Origin: Dehalococcoidia bacterium UBA1123
GTDB taxonomy: Bacteria > Chloroflexota > Dehalococcoidia > Lucifugimonadales > UBA1123
Direction: 5' to 3'
Assembly (NCBI GenBank): GCA_002313895.1
Contig: DCAW01000142.1
Span: forward strand, 21,647 to 49,273
Length of the DNA: 27,627 nt
Below the pieces are notes generated by a model. The model made no database searches, had not been told where the DNA came from, and saw nothing but the letters and a program-made list of their open reading frames with translations. The stretch's first letter is position 1; every line of letters starts with the position of its first letter. Positions 1 through 8,036 of the stretch are shown here, one piece after another. Made by a program: the position numbers and the translations under genes.

Positions 1-39
1 ACGAACAAGCTGAAGCCAGTTTCTGAGGATTTGCAACAC
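1..39 (-). CDS. Possible start of a gene running off the left edge
   Basis: On the minus strand a GGAGA Shine-Dalgarno-like sequence (43-47) precedes GTG (37-39) and TTG (34-36) start candidates that stay open to the window edge. Only about 13 codons are visible and they carry no recognisable motif. It would lie just downstream of the broken MFS gene. The product is unknown; the ribosome-binding site is the only support. Confidence 0.25.
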   Translation of the reverse strand, partial: MLQILRNWLQLVR

Positions 40-78
40 CTATCTCCTTCACAGCGCACGAAAGATCGTGAATATAGG

Positions 79-1255
79 TCAGGCCGCTAATTTTCTTTGC
101 CGAGGGGTGCCGACTAGCAGCGCCACGGGCCTCGCCAACAGCAGCCACATCGCCGCGCCCAGACCCCACGTTCGAGCCGCGATCCCGATGCCCAGCGGAA
201 TGAGACCCCCGAACAAGGCCGACACGTCGCCCACGGCCATCACGGCCCCGCTCTGACCAGGCATGGATGAGTACAACTTCCCTTTCAACACCGAATACCA
301 GCCCGCATTGGCGAAGCCCAACACGCCGACGATCACCAGCTTGGGCCACAATCCCGGCGCCAACAGAAATGCCGGATACAAGAGCAACTCCGCTGCTGCG
401 CTGAACCTCAGGTAGGTCAGACTTCGCACTCGCTCCAACAGCGGTATCAGCAAAACGTCCCCCACCAAACCGACTCCCGTCCACACTGCTACCCCCTTCG
501 CGGCGTTCGCCGACGCTGTGCCAACCACATCCACAACGTAGAGGGCCAGATATCGGTGGTGGCCGTCCAGCATCAGGTCCCAAAATTCCAATAACACCAA
601 CCAGCGCAGCACCGGGAAATTTTTGAGCGTTCTAAGCGCGTCGAAGATTCCTTGTTTCAGGTCCTTGGCCATGGCCCCTGACTGCCCTATGCCAGAATCG
701 CCACCCAGAGGCATGCCCCGTGCCACCACAAGAACAAAAACCGTCGCAACACCGGACGACAAGAACAATACTCGCCATCCGACGCCCAGTAGGACTGCCC
801 CACCCAACACTGCCGCGCCTAACACAACGCCCAGCGAACCCGCAAATCAAATCCCCATCGAGCCATGTTCTGCTCGTGACGATCAGTCTCAGAATCCATC
901 AGCGTCGCCTGAGACAGGTTTACGAACGCGCCCGAAGCAGGGTAGAACAGGATGAACGCCACCAGCAAATACAAAAACTCTGGCTTGCGGAGATCAACAC
1001 GAGCGCAGCAACGAAAACGACGCCTCCGCTCAGAATCAGCCACCTGCGCTTCCAGACATCGCCCAGAATCCCGATTGGCGGTTCAACCACCGAACCCAGC
1101 AGTCGAGGCAGACTCAGCAGTATCCCAATCTGCGCATAAGACAGGTCGAGATCGTCCCGAATGAGAGGCCAGCCAGCCTCGCGAATTCCGAACACGAACT
1201 CGTCCAGAAACTCGATCGCCAATAGGACGGTTATCAGCCCTGTCATCCTTGGCAT
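79..1255 (-). pseudogene. MFS transporter, broken by two frameshifts
   Basis: Three minus-strand reading frames join into one major facilitator superfamily permease of about 12 membrane segments. The N-terminal part (from ATG 1255) contains the typical first helix, a YAQIGILLSLPRLLGS helix and the loop 2-3 motif GDVWKRR. The frame changes at a run of five A (973-977 on the plus strand): adding one base restores SFLYLLVAF. It changes again at a tandem AAATC duplication (844-848 and 849-853): removing one copy restores GFAGSLGVVLGAA. From there the last frame continues to TGA at 79-81. The A-run could be a sequencing error, but a 5-bp tandem duplication is a typical real mutation. The GTG at 1354 is less likely as a start because a terminator-like hairpin lies between it and 1255. 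The substrate is unknown; the position downstream of the TPP enzyme suggests an organic acid or related compound. Confidence 0.75.
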
Positions 1256-1310
1256 CACGCGGAAGAATCGCTTTTGTTTCACGTCGATAGGCTCATTTAA
1301 GAAAACTCTG

Positions 1311-1342
1311 AAAAACGAAGGGGCACGCGTGAGCGCACCCCT
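1311..1342 (-). terminator. Intrinsic terminator after the TPP enzyme gene
   Basis: Read on the minus strand, AGGGG (1338-1342) pairs with CCCCT (1319-1323), with further pairing of CGC/GCG inside, and the hairpin is followed by TTCGTTTTTC. It lies between the TPP enzyme stop (1377) and the MFS ATG (1255), so the two genes may be separate transcription units. Confidence 0.55.
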
Positions 1343-1376
1343 AACAATTACCACGTGATCGAAGTAATTAAAAAAT

Positions 1377-3020
1377 TTACTCCATGCGTGAGCCGCCCCA
1401 GGCGCGGGACACGCCGGCGGCGGTAGGCTCTACAATGACGTTGATCACCGCAGCTTTGCCGCTAGAGTACGCTCTGTCCAGAGCGGGCTTGATCTCGGCA
1501 GGGTCTGTCACCTCTTCGCCATAAGCACCCAGTGACTCAGCCATCTTGTGGTAGGCGGTGAAGCCAAGCTCACGACCGGGCTTGCGCTGGCCGGGCGTGC
1601 GAGCCGTCCATCCCGCGTTGTTGCTGATGACCGTAACCACGGGTAGGTTGTGTCGAACTGCGGTGTCGATCTCCATAGCGTTCTGACCCATCGAGCCGTC
1701 GCCGTGTAGCACCAACACCTGAGCATCAGGCTTCGCTAGCTGAGCGCCGATGCCATAGGGGAGACCAACGCCCATCGTTCCGGTGACACCGGAGTTCAGC
1801 CTGTGACCGGGAACATTGGTCGGTATTGATTGCCGCCCAAAGTGCAGAATCTCGTTGCCGTCAACAGACACGATAGCGTCCCTGTCCAGGAACTCTCGAA
1901 TCTCCTTGCAAAGCCGTAGTGGGTGGATGGGCTGCGCATCAGAGTTCAGCAACGGCGCGCTCTGCTCGGCCCGGCGGTCGTTATCCTCTCTCAAGTGAAT
2001 GACCCAATCAGACTCCAGGCGGTCGGCGAACTCGCCCTCACGGGCCTCGGCTTCGGCCAACAGTTGACCCATCGCAGCTTTGGCATCGGCCTGGATTCCC
2101 AGGTCGATGTTGCGATTGTGACCCAACTCTCGACCGTCAATGTCAATCTGGACGATCTTGGCATCTTGAGCGAACCTCTGACCGTATTGCATCATCCAGT
2201 TCAGGCGAGTGCCGACAACCAGCACGAAATCTGCTTCGCGCATGGCAGTGGACCGCGCGCCTTGGAACGACACCGCGTTGTCCTCGGGAACCAGTCCACG
2301 GGACATTGGCGCGGTGTAGAAGGGGGTCTTGGTGACGTCAACGAAGCGTTCCAATTCTGGAGCAGACCCTGAGAAAAAGGCTCCGCCGCCAGCAAATATG
2401 ATGGGCCGTTCTGCGGCGGACATCATGTCGATAACTTCTTTTATCGCTCCAGGCTCGGCGACAGGGCGAGTGCGCCGGGTTGCGTGAGTGCCGCTGATGG
2501 CTTCATCCTCCTCTACCTCTTCATAAAGGACATCCGCTCCGCAGTCGATATACACGGGGCCGGGTCGTCCGTTGACCGCCTCGCGGAACGCCATGCTGAC
2601 GACCTCGGGATACCGCGCGGCCTGTGTGGTGCGGTGAGACCATTTGACCATGGGATCGATGATGCTTTGCTGGTCCACTTCCTGGAAAGCTTCGCGCCCG
2701 ATCTCGTGCACGGGGCCTGCGCCACCGAGAATTACCATAGGAGCGCAGTCAATTGCGGCGGTATAAATTCCAGTCAGCAGATTCAGGGTTCCGGGGCCGG
2801 AAGCGGCAGTGGTCACCCCGGGCTTGCCAGTCACGCGAGCATAGGCATGAGCCGCATAGGCCGCCGCCTGCTCATGCCTGAAGTCGACGCAGTTGATGCC
2901 CTGGTCTTCAGCAGCCATCACAATGTCGAAATTTGGGCCACCCATCAAGTAGAAAAGCGTGTCGACGCCCTCCTCCTTAAGTTGCTTGGCGATTAGATAA
3001 CTACCGATTACTTTGGCCAT
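1377..3020 (-). CDS. Thiamine-diphosphate-dependent enzyme, acetolactate synthase-like
   Basis: A 547-aa member of the ThDP-dependent family that includes acetolactate synthase, benzoylformate decarboxylase and oxalyl-CoA decarboxylase. ATG 3020 is chosen because GGGAG lies 6 nt upstream; the open frame extends to 3116 without an initiation signal. The N-terminal PYR domain carries the catalytic glutamate E50 in RHEQAAAYAAHAYAR followed by the ASGPGTLNLL segment. The C-terminal PP domain has the ThDP/Mg motif GDGS (residues 440-443) ending in NN at about 467-468, the canonical spacing. Such enzymes cleave or form C-C bonds next to a carbonyl, usually from 2-keto acids or acyl-CoAs. No small regulatory subunit (ilvN) or ilvC is adjacent, so branched-chain amino acid synthesis is not supported. 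The gene is divergent from a SelA-like enzyme, a cupin and a rhodanese gene. The exact substrate is unknown. Confidence 0.88.
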   Translation of the reverse strand: MAKVIGSYLIAKQLKEEGVDTLFYLMGGPNFDIVMAAEDQGINCVDFRHEQAAAYAAHAYARVTGKPGVTTAASGPGTLNLLTGIYTAAIDCAPMVILGGAGPVHEIGREAFQEVDQQSIIDPMVKWSHRTTQAARYPEVVSMAFREAVNGRPGPVYIDCGADVLYEEVEEDEAISGTHATRRTRPVAEPGAIKEVIDMMSAAERPIIFAGGGAFFSGSAPELERFVDVTKTPFYTAPMSRGLVPEDNAVSFQGARSTAMREADFVLVVGTRLNWMMQYGQRFAQDAKIVQIDIDGRELGHNRNIDLGIQADAKAAMGQLLAEAEAREGEFADRLESDWVIHLREDNDRRAEQSAPLLNSDAQPIHPLRLCKEIREFLDRDAIVSVDGNEILHFGRQSIPTNVPGHRLNSGVTGTMGVGLPYGIGAQLAKPDAQVLVLHGDGSMGQNAMEIDTAVRHNLPVVTVISNNAGWTARTPGQRKPGRELGFTAYHKMAESLGAYGEEVTDPAEIKPALDRAYSSGKAAVINVIVEPTAAGVSRAWGGSRME

Positions 3021-3116
3021 TCTCGTCTCCCTTAATTGTGTATCGAGACCCGCCAGGTTTGCCCCACTGGCGACCTTCGATTTTAGACCTTCGATAAGGC
3101 ACGCCAAGAGTATCAC

Positions 3117-3395
3117 AGTGGGAAATTGAAGGCCAGAATTCCCAAGTTGCCCGTCGGTGGGGTCGAGGGTACACTTGTGACGCAGGGTTCGCCTGTAGTT
3201 TCGGACATCTCAGACCAAAAAAAGCGTTCAGATATTGGAATGAATTAACGACGGCGGTTGGCGACCTGAGCGCCGGTCTTGAACACCGTGCGCCGGTTTT
3301 CAGAACCCTCTGACCCGGAAACCTTAATCAACCGGAGCTCGGTGTAAAATGAGCAGGCTACACTGGTTCGAGCCACATCAGGAGAAAAACCAACA
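3117..3395. other. Divergent promoter region with direct repeat
   Basis: Non-coding interval between the TPP enzyme and the SelA-like gene. It holds two near-identical 11-mers beginning GCGCCGGT (3270-3280 and 3290-3300), spaced exactly 20 bp, which could be a two-turn operator. A TAAAAT hexamer near 3345-3350 is a possible -10 for the rightward genes, but I see no good -35. No convincing gene is present. Confidence 0.4.
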
Positions 3396-4541
3396 ATGAC
3401 AACAGGCGGAAATTTTTACAATAGGCTAGGCGTCAAGCGGATCATCAACGCGGCTTCTTGGATAACCGTGTATGGCGGGAGCATCATGCCCCCAGCCGTG
3501 GTTCAGGCGATGGACGATGCCTCACACTGGTTTGTAGACATGCACGAACTGAACGAAAAAGCAGGCAACATCATCGCCACCCTCACAGGCGCAGAGGCCG
3601 GACTGGTGACCGCAGGCTCGGCGGCTGGCATGGTGCTGGAGGCTGCGGCCACGATGGCCGGAAACGACCCGGCCAAAATATGGCAACTCCCCGACACCTC
3701 CAACATGAAGAACGAAATCATCCTGCATCGCGCCCACCGGGTCAACTACGACCACAGTTTCCGAGCGGCAGGAGCCATGCTGGTGGAGATCGGAAACGCC
3801 AGCACGACGCAGGAATGGGAGCTTGAGAACGCCATCAACGAGAACACGGCGGCGGTGGCATATATATTCGGCCCCCGACGCGGAGGAGCAATTCCCCTCC
3901 GCAGAACCGTAGAGATCGCTCACCAACACGATATCCCTGTTATCGTGGATGCGGCGGCAATGCTTCCTCCGCTAGAGAACCTGTCTCGATTTATAGAGGA
4001 GGGCGCCGACTTGGTTAGCTTCAGTGGCGGTAAGGGTGTCATGGGCCCCCAGTCCACCGGCATCCTGGCCGGACGGGCCGACCTGATCGAAGCCGCATAC
4101 GCCAACGGAGCCCCCAACAGCGTGTCTGTGGGTCGCGCGGCCAAGGTCTGCAAAGAGGAGATCGCCGGACTCATCACAGCCCTGGAGATTTTCGTGGACA
4201 CCGATTTTGAGGCGGTGAACGCCAACTGGCGCGCCAAGTGCGTTTACGTCGTTGACGAGTTGAAGGAGATTCCTGGTCTCAGAGTAGAACTTGAGGAAGC
4301 CCGTCCAGACCATCTTGAAGGGGGCTCCAACTTCGCGAAGGCAGTAATCCACTTTGATCAGGACTGGAACGGCCCCAACATCGAGGACATAAACCAGATG
4401 CTCTTCGACGGTGACCCCGGCGTGCGGGTCGGCTTATCCGACATTGGTGACGCACTGGCTGTGTATCCTGTGGCCTTGCAACCAGGCGAGGAAGAGATTC
4501 TCGCCGCCCGCCTAAAAGAAGTTCTAACGACGGGCAGATGA
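3396..4541 (+). CDS. SelA/DgaE-like PLP-dependent enzyme
   Basis: A 381-aa fold-type I PLP enzyme of the branch that includes L-seryl-tRNA(Sec) selenium transferase (SelA) and D-glucosaminate-6-phosphate ammonia-lyase (DgaE). The Schiff-base lysine is K213 in SFSGGKGVMGPQSTG and the PLP-pyridine aspartate is D185 in VIVDAAAMLPP. An AGGAG sits about 11 nt before the ATG. It is shorter than SelA and starts directly at the catalytic core (NRLGVKRIINAAS), so it is unlikely to make Sec-tRNA; an elimination or lyase reaction on an amino acid or amino sugar derivative is more likely. It is followed after 58 nt by the cupin and then by the four-rhodanese gene in the same direction, so a sulfur-containing or beta-eliminated substrate is possible. 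That functional link is inference only. Confidence 0.82.
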   Translation: MTTGGNFYNRLGVKRIINAASWITVYGGSIMPPAVVQAMDDASHWFVDMHELNEKAGNIIATLTGAEAGLVTAGSAAGMVLEAAATMAGNDPAKIWQLPDTSNMKNEIILHRAHRVNYDHSFRAAGAMLVEIGNASTTQEWELENAINENTAAVAYIFGPRRGGAIPLRRTVEIAHQHDIPVIVDAAAMLPPLENLSRFIEEGADLVSFSGGKGVMGPQSTGILAGRADLIEAAYANGAPNSVSVGRAAKVCKEEIAGLITALEIFVDTDFEAVNANWRAKCVYVVDELKEIPGLRVELEEARPDHLEGGSNFAKAVIHFDQDWNGPNIEDINQMLFDGDPGVRVGLSDIGDALAVYPVALQPGEEEILAARLKEVLTTGR

Positions 4542-4599
4542 ATCCGTGACGATGATGTAAGATCGAACACAACGATATGAACACCAACAGGAGACAATC

Positions 4600-5175
4600 A
4601 TGACAACCGTAACGTATTCGCTCGACGAGTTCGTCCACGACATGAACGTGCTGATTGACGATAAAGCCGACCAGGAGAAGATATTCGACGTTGGCTCAAC
4701 TCAGTTGGAGCGTCTCATCAACAACCCCGAGGCGATTCCTGATGAGTTCCGGTTTCCTGCCGGTTCCAGCAACCACGGTAGCTACCTGCTGCACTATGGG
4801 GACAATGGCCTGCTCATCACCACTGTGGTCTGGGGCCCTGGAGACCACATCGGCCCTCACGACCATCGCACCTGGGGCATGATCGGAGTCATGGACAACT
4901 CCATCCACGAGACCCGATTCCGCCGCCACGACGACCGCTCCCGCGACGACTACGCCGAACTAGAAAAGGACCGCCTGACCGTCGTAAAGCCCGGAGATGT
5001 CAGCCTTTTGATCCCCGACGTGGACGAAATCCACCAGATGGACAACCCCGGCGACAGGCCCACTGTCGAGGTCCACGTCTATGGCACCGACCTCCGGGGC
5101 CTGGAGCGCAGCAGATACGACCTCGAAACCGGAGCGGTGACCCATTTCGCGACGAAGAAGTTCAGCAACTGCTAG
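4600..5175 (+). CDS. Cupin, cysteine-dioxygenase-like metalloenzyme
   Basis: A 191-aa double-stranded beta-helix protein resembling cysteine dioxygenase and related thiol dioxygenases. The likely iron ligands are H87 and H89 in GPHDHRTWG, with a third at H145 in DEIHQMDNPG; this two-motif cupin layout matches the thiol-dioxygenase family. GGAG lies 8 nt before the ATG at 4600. Thiol dioxygenases add O2 to a thiol to give a sulfinate. Only the cysteine dioxygenase-like fold and metal site can be read here, not the substrate; 3-mercaptopropionate, cysteine or a persulfide are alternatives. The multi-rhodanese gene downstream supports a role in sulfur chemistry, since cupin dioxygenases and rhodaneses are known to be linked and even fused in other bacteria. 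Confidence 0.78.
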   Translation: MTTVTYSLDEFVHDMNVLIDDKADQEKIFDVGSTQLERLINNPEAIPDEFRFPAGSSNHGSYLLHYGDNGLLITTVVWGPGDHIGPHDHRTWGMIGVMDNSIHETRFRRHDDRSRDDYAELEKDRLTVVKPGDVSLLIPDVDEIHQMDNPGDRPTVEVHVYGTDLRGLERSRYDLETGAVTHFATKKFSNC

Positions 5176-5415
5176 GAGATCAATCTTCCATAAATCCTCG
5201 GGCGTAATTCTGGGAGTCTATCAGTTCTCCCACGCCGAAGAACCATTCTCCGACTATGCAAAGGGCGCGTTGGGAGGAGTTAGGGCCTTCAACCCCTTAA
5301 ATCTGATAAGGACTTCGACGAGTTTCTCGCAGCAGTGAAATCTGCTGGGATCATGGCTACACAGGTCGTAAAATAGATTTCGGAATCCAAGATTGTTAGT
5401 GGAGAACTGGTCAGA
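5176..5415 (+). pseudogene. Coding-like remnant between cupin and rhodanese genes
   Basis: This gap contains protein-like sequence in two adjacent frames. One reads SGVILGVYQFSHAEEPF and on to GGVRAFNPL (about 5198-5310). After a one-base shift near CCCCTTAAA (5294-5302) it continues KSDKDFDEFLAAVKSAGIM to TAG at 5374-5376. The second part has strong coding character and a natural C-terminal end. I cannot name the family and see no ribosome-binding site, so it may be the 3' remnant of a decayed gene, or chance. Confidence 0.3.
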
Positions 5416-7029
5416 ATGACACAACACAATGCCTCAACAACAACGGCGGACGCAAGGACAATCTCGGCAACACATCTTAACGCCCTGATGTCCAGCGACT
5501 ACGTCTACGCCCTCATCGACGTGCGAGAGGCGGGCGAGTATAACAGTTCCCACATTCCAGGCTCCAGCCTCATCTCGAGACGCGATCTGGAGATTCAAAT
5601 GGCGAGGTCAGTTCACCACAAAGGCATCCGCATCATCGTGTGTGACGACGACGGGCGCCGCGCGGATTTAGCCGCAGGAACCCTCCGGCGCATGGGGTAC
5701 ACAAACGTTTCAGCGCTTGACGGCGGCATGAACCAGTGGGTCGTGGAGAAGTTTCCGACCGAGTGGGGCGTGAATGTCCCCAGCAAGGACTACGGCGAGA
5801 AGATGCAGGTGCAGCATCATGTGCCTGAGATAACAGCCACCGATCTCAACCAACGCATTGAAAACGGCGACAAGTTGGTAATCCTCGACACCCGGACTCC
5901 TGAAGAGTACCAACGAGCCTGCATCCCTGGCGGTAGGAGCATCCCAGGCGGCGAGCTTTCCCTTCGCATCACCGATATCACCAGCCAGTTGGACGACGAC
6001 ACGACCGTTATCGTCAACTGCGCGGGCCGCACCCGGAGCATCATCGGAACCCGTGTGCTTCAGCGCATGGGCCTGACCAATGTTTTTGGCCTCGAGAACG
6101 GAACAGCGGGCTGGGTTCTGGCCGGACTAGAACTGGAGGCGAACGGAGACCGTCTGGAATTACCCGAACTTTCGCCGGAAGGCATAGCCGCCGCCGAACA
6201 GTACGCCGACACGCTGGCGACTGAGGACGGCGTCAAATTCCTTGATATTCCCGGACTCTATGCAATGATAGGCCGTCAAAGCGCAGAAAACATCTACCTG
6301 ATTGACGTTCGGACAGAGGCCGAATACACGGCTGGGCACATTCCGGGATTCCGGTGGTTCCCAGGCGGGCAGGCGGTGCAGCGCTCCGATGAAGTCGGTG
6401 TTGTTCATAACTGCCCCATCGTGTTCACCTGTGACAGCAAGGCGCGGGCCGTCCAGACCGCCTCGATGTATCGTCAGATGGGTCACAAAGAGGTATATGC
6501 CGTTGACGGCGGAACGTCGGCTTGGGAGTCCGCAGGCGCGGAGTTAGAATCCGGCATGCCCGCCACCGCGCCTGACGGTTTCGCTGAGGCGGTGCTACAA
6601 GCTAAGCATATTTCTGCCCATGAGTTGGAATCCGACAGCCAGGTCACCAAAATCTTTGTCGATCCTAGCCAGGACTTTGCCAGGGGCCACGCTCTGGGAG
6701 CGCACTGGATTCCCCGAGGGTGGCTGGAACTGAGGATTGAAGCCACGGCGCCCGACAAATCGGCTCTATTGGCGATCACATGCAGGGATGGAGTGCAGTC
6801 AACGCTGGCCGCCGCGACTCTCTCCGAGTTGGGCTATTCTGACGTGTCCGTTCTGAACGGGGGCATGGCGGCTTGGCTTGAGTCAGGACTTCCCGTCGAG
6901 AAGGGTCTTTCCGGCGTAATGAGCATTCCCACCGATGTCCTGCCGATGGGGCCGGACCGCAACTTCGCGGACATGGTGAACTACCTCAGGTGGGAAGAGG
7001 AGTTAGGCCACAAGTACGAAACCGGATGA
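5416..7029 (+). CDS. Four-domain rhodanese (sulfurtransferase)
   Basis: A 537-aa protein made of four consecutive rhodanese domains, at about residues 15-120, 135-240, 260-370 and 385-495. Each keeps a cysteine at the active-site loop: C76 (VCDDDGRR), C202 (NCAGRTRS), C339 (TCDSKARA) and C456 (TCRDGVQS). Each also keeps the DxR...EY...HIPG-type start and the G(M/T)xxW end, best in domains 1-3. Domain 2 has the textbook CxGRTR loop. Rhodaneses carry sulfane sulfur as a cysteine persulfide and hand it to acceptors such as cyanide or thiols. No signal peptide is visible, so it is probably cytoplasmic. It is last in the rightward trio after the SelA-like enzyme and the cupin. Its stop lies within a palindrome shared with the convergent RNase III gene. 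Confidence 0.93.
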   Translation: MTQHNASTTTADARTISATHLNALMSSDYVYALIDVREAGEYNSSHIPGSSLISRRDLEIQMARSVHHKGIRIIVCDDDGRRADLAAGTLRRMGYTNVSALDGGMNQWVVEKFPTEWGVNVPSKDYGEKMQVQHHVPEITATDLNQRIENGDKLVILDTRTPEEYQRACIPGGRSIPGGELSLRITDITSQLDDDTTVIVNCAGRTRSIIGTRVLQRMGLTNVFGLENGTAGWVLAGLELEANGDRLELPELSPEGIAAAEQYADTLATEDGVKFLDIPGLYAMIGRQSAENIYLIDVRTEAEYTAGHIPGFRWFPGGQAVQRSDEVGVVHNCPIVFTCDSKARAVQTASMYRQMGHKEVYAVDGGTSAWESAGAELESGMPATAPDGFAEAVLQAKHISAHELESDSQVTKIFVDPSQDFARGHALGAHWIPRGWLELRIEATAPDKSALLAITCRDGVQSTLAAATLSELGYSDVSVLNGGMAAWLESGLPVEKGLSGVMSIPTDVLPMGPDRNFADMVNYLRWEEELGHKYETG

Positions 7030-7047
7030 GTGGGGTCGACCTCACTC
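7028..7047. repeat. Palindrome spanning two convergent stop codons
   Basis: GAGTGGGGTCGACCTCACTC is a near-perfect 20-bp inverted repeat (one G-T pair on each side). It includes the end of the rhodanese TGA and the whole RNase III TGA. It has no T tract, so it is not a standard intrinsic terminator in either direction, but it could fold at the 3' ends of both mRNAs. Confidence 0.5.
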
Positions 7048-7755
7048 GCTCACGTCCATAGCCTTCAGGGCTTCTCTGGCGGCTTCGCGCTCGGCTAGAG
7101 CCTTTCGGCCTCCGGTGCCGTGACCTACTGGCTTGCCATTGACCACTGCCTCAACGGTGAACTCACGGTTGTGATCTGCGCCTGTTTGATTTATGACTTT
7201 GTAAACTGGCGGCCCGTAGCCTCTGGACATCGACACTTCGTGAAGAAGCGATTTGGGATGCTTCAGCGGAGCATCGCCGCTGACCACTGCCTTGATCGGC
7301 TGTTCCATGACTCTCAGAGTGAACTCGCGCGCATTGCCATAGCCCTGGTCCAGAAATATCGCACCAATGAGCGCTTCAAAAGCGTTGGCCCGATTGGATT
7401 CTCGCTCGACGCCTCCGGTCTCCGTTTCCCCTTTGCCCAATATCAAGTATCCGCCGATTTTTAGAACGTCTGCAACCTGGGCCAGGGCTTCTTTGGACAC
7501 CAGAGCGGCCCGCATCTGGGTGAGTTGGCCCTCCGGCCTTTCTGGAAATCGAGTGTAAAGCTCGTGAGCGACCACCAGTCCAACCAGCGCGTCCCCCAAA
7601 AACTCCAGGCGTTCATTGGACTCAGGATAGACCTCAGGGAACTCCGCAAAAAAGGAGCTATGCACGAAGGCAAGCTCCAGCAACGACTTGTCATCAAATG
7701 ACACGTCGAGACTGCGTTCGAGAGCATCCAATCGTGAGTGAGTAAATATGTTCAT
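7042..7755 (-). CDS. rnc: Ribonuclease III
   Basis: A 237-aa RNase III, normal length for the bacterial enzyme, which cuts double-stranded RNA during rRNA and mRNA processing. The N-terminal RNase III domain has the signature NERLEFLGDAL (residues 47-57), giving metal ligands E51 and D55, and E127 in the second motif ANAFEALIGA. The C-terminal dsRNA-binding domain spans about 160-235, ending GTGGRKALAEREAAREAL with the usual Gly/Lys-rich helix start. One oddity is N124, which replaces the aspartate normally found three residues before the second catalytic glutamate (Asp114 in E. coli). The gene converges on the rhodanese gene with 12 nt between them. The upstream sequence has only a weak ribosome-binding site. 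Confidence 0.96.
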   Translation of the reverse strand: MNIFTHSRLDALERSLDVSFDDKSLLELAFVHSSFFAEFPEVYPESNERLEFLGDALVGLVVAHELYTRFPERPEGQLTQMRAALVSKEALAQVADVLKIGGYLILGKGETETGGVERESNRANAFEALIGAIFLDQGYGNAREFTLRVMEQPIKAVVSGDAPLKHPKSLLHEVSMSRGYGPPVYKVINQTGADHNREFTVEAVVNGKPVGHGTGGRKALAEREAAREALKAMDVSE

Positions 7756-7972
7756 TCCGAATTACCGTTTGGGGGCGACGTACGATAATTTTACAATGAA
7801 ATGCGCCACGAGGTTGTCAGGTGTCAGGATATAAGGCGTCAGGAGGGTTTTCTTCCGGCTGAACACACCTTCTTAAGCGGGTGCGGATAGAATCTGGTGT
7901 CTGGTTGACAGCGGCTGGTTAACACAAGACCAGATGCTTCTCTTCGACTCAGCATGGCGGAATAGAAGCAAA
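7756..7972. other. Intergenic region, no gene seen
   Basis: Between the RNase III start and the terminator of the FrnE-like gene. It holds short GTCAGG repetitions (about 7817-7843) but no ORF or RNA gene that I can support. The promoter of RNase III should lie here; I do not see a clear one. Confidence 0.4.
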
Positions 7973-8000
7973 ACAGGGGAGGATAAAACCCCTCCCCTGT
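7973..8000 (-). terminator. Intrinsic terminator of the FrnE-like selenoprotein gene
   Basis: A perfect 10-bp stem, ACAGGGGAGG (7973-7982) and CCTCCCCTGT (7991-8000), with an 8-nt loop. On the minus strand it is followed by TTTGCTTCT. It lies 36 nt past the stop codon of the FrnE-like gene. Confidence 0.72.
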
Positions 8001-8036
8001 CATCAGCGTGTTCGGATAGCCAGAACCACTGAGTTT

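Noticed and set aside
3177..3248. A 23-codon GTG-started frame with a GAGG upstream
   Set aside because: No conserved or structured sequence; low-complexity polar peptide in a promoter region.
3396..4541. The SelA-like gene as the true selenocysteine synthase for the nearby selenoprotein
   Set aside because: It lacks the N-terminal region of SelA, is about 80 residues shorter, and its lysine motif SGGKGVMGPQ matches the lyase-like branch. No selB, selC or selD is adjacent.
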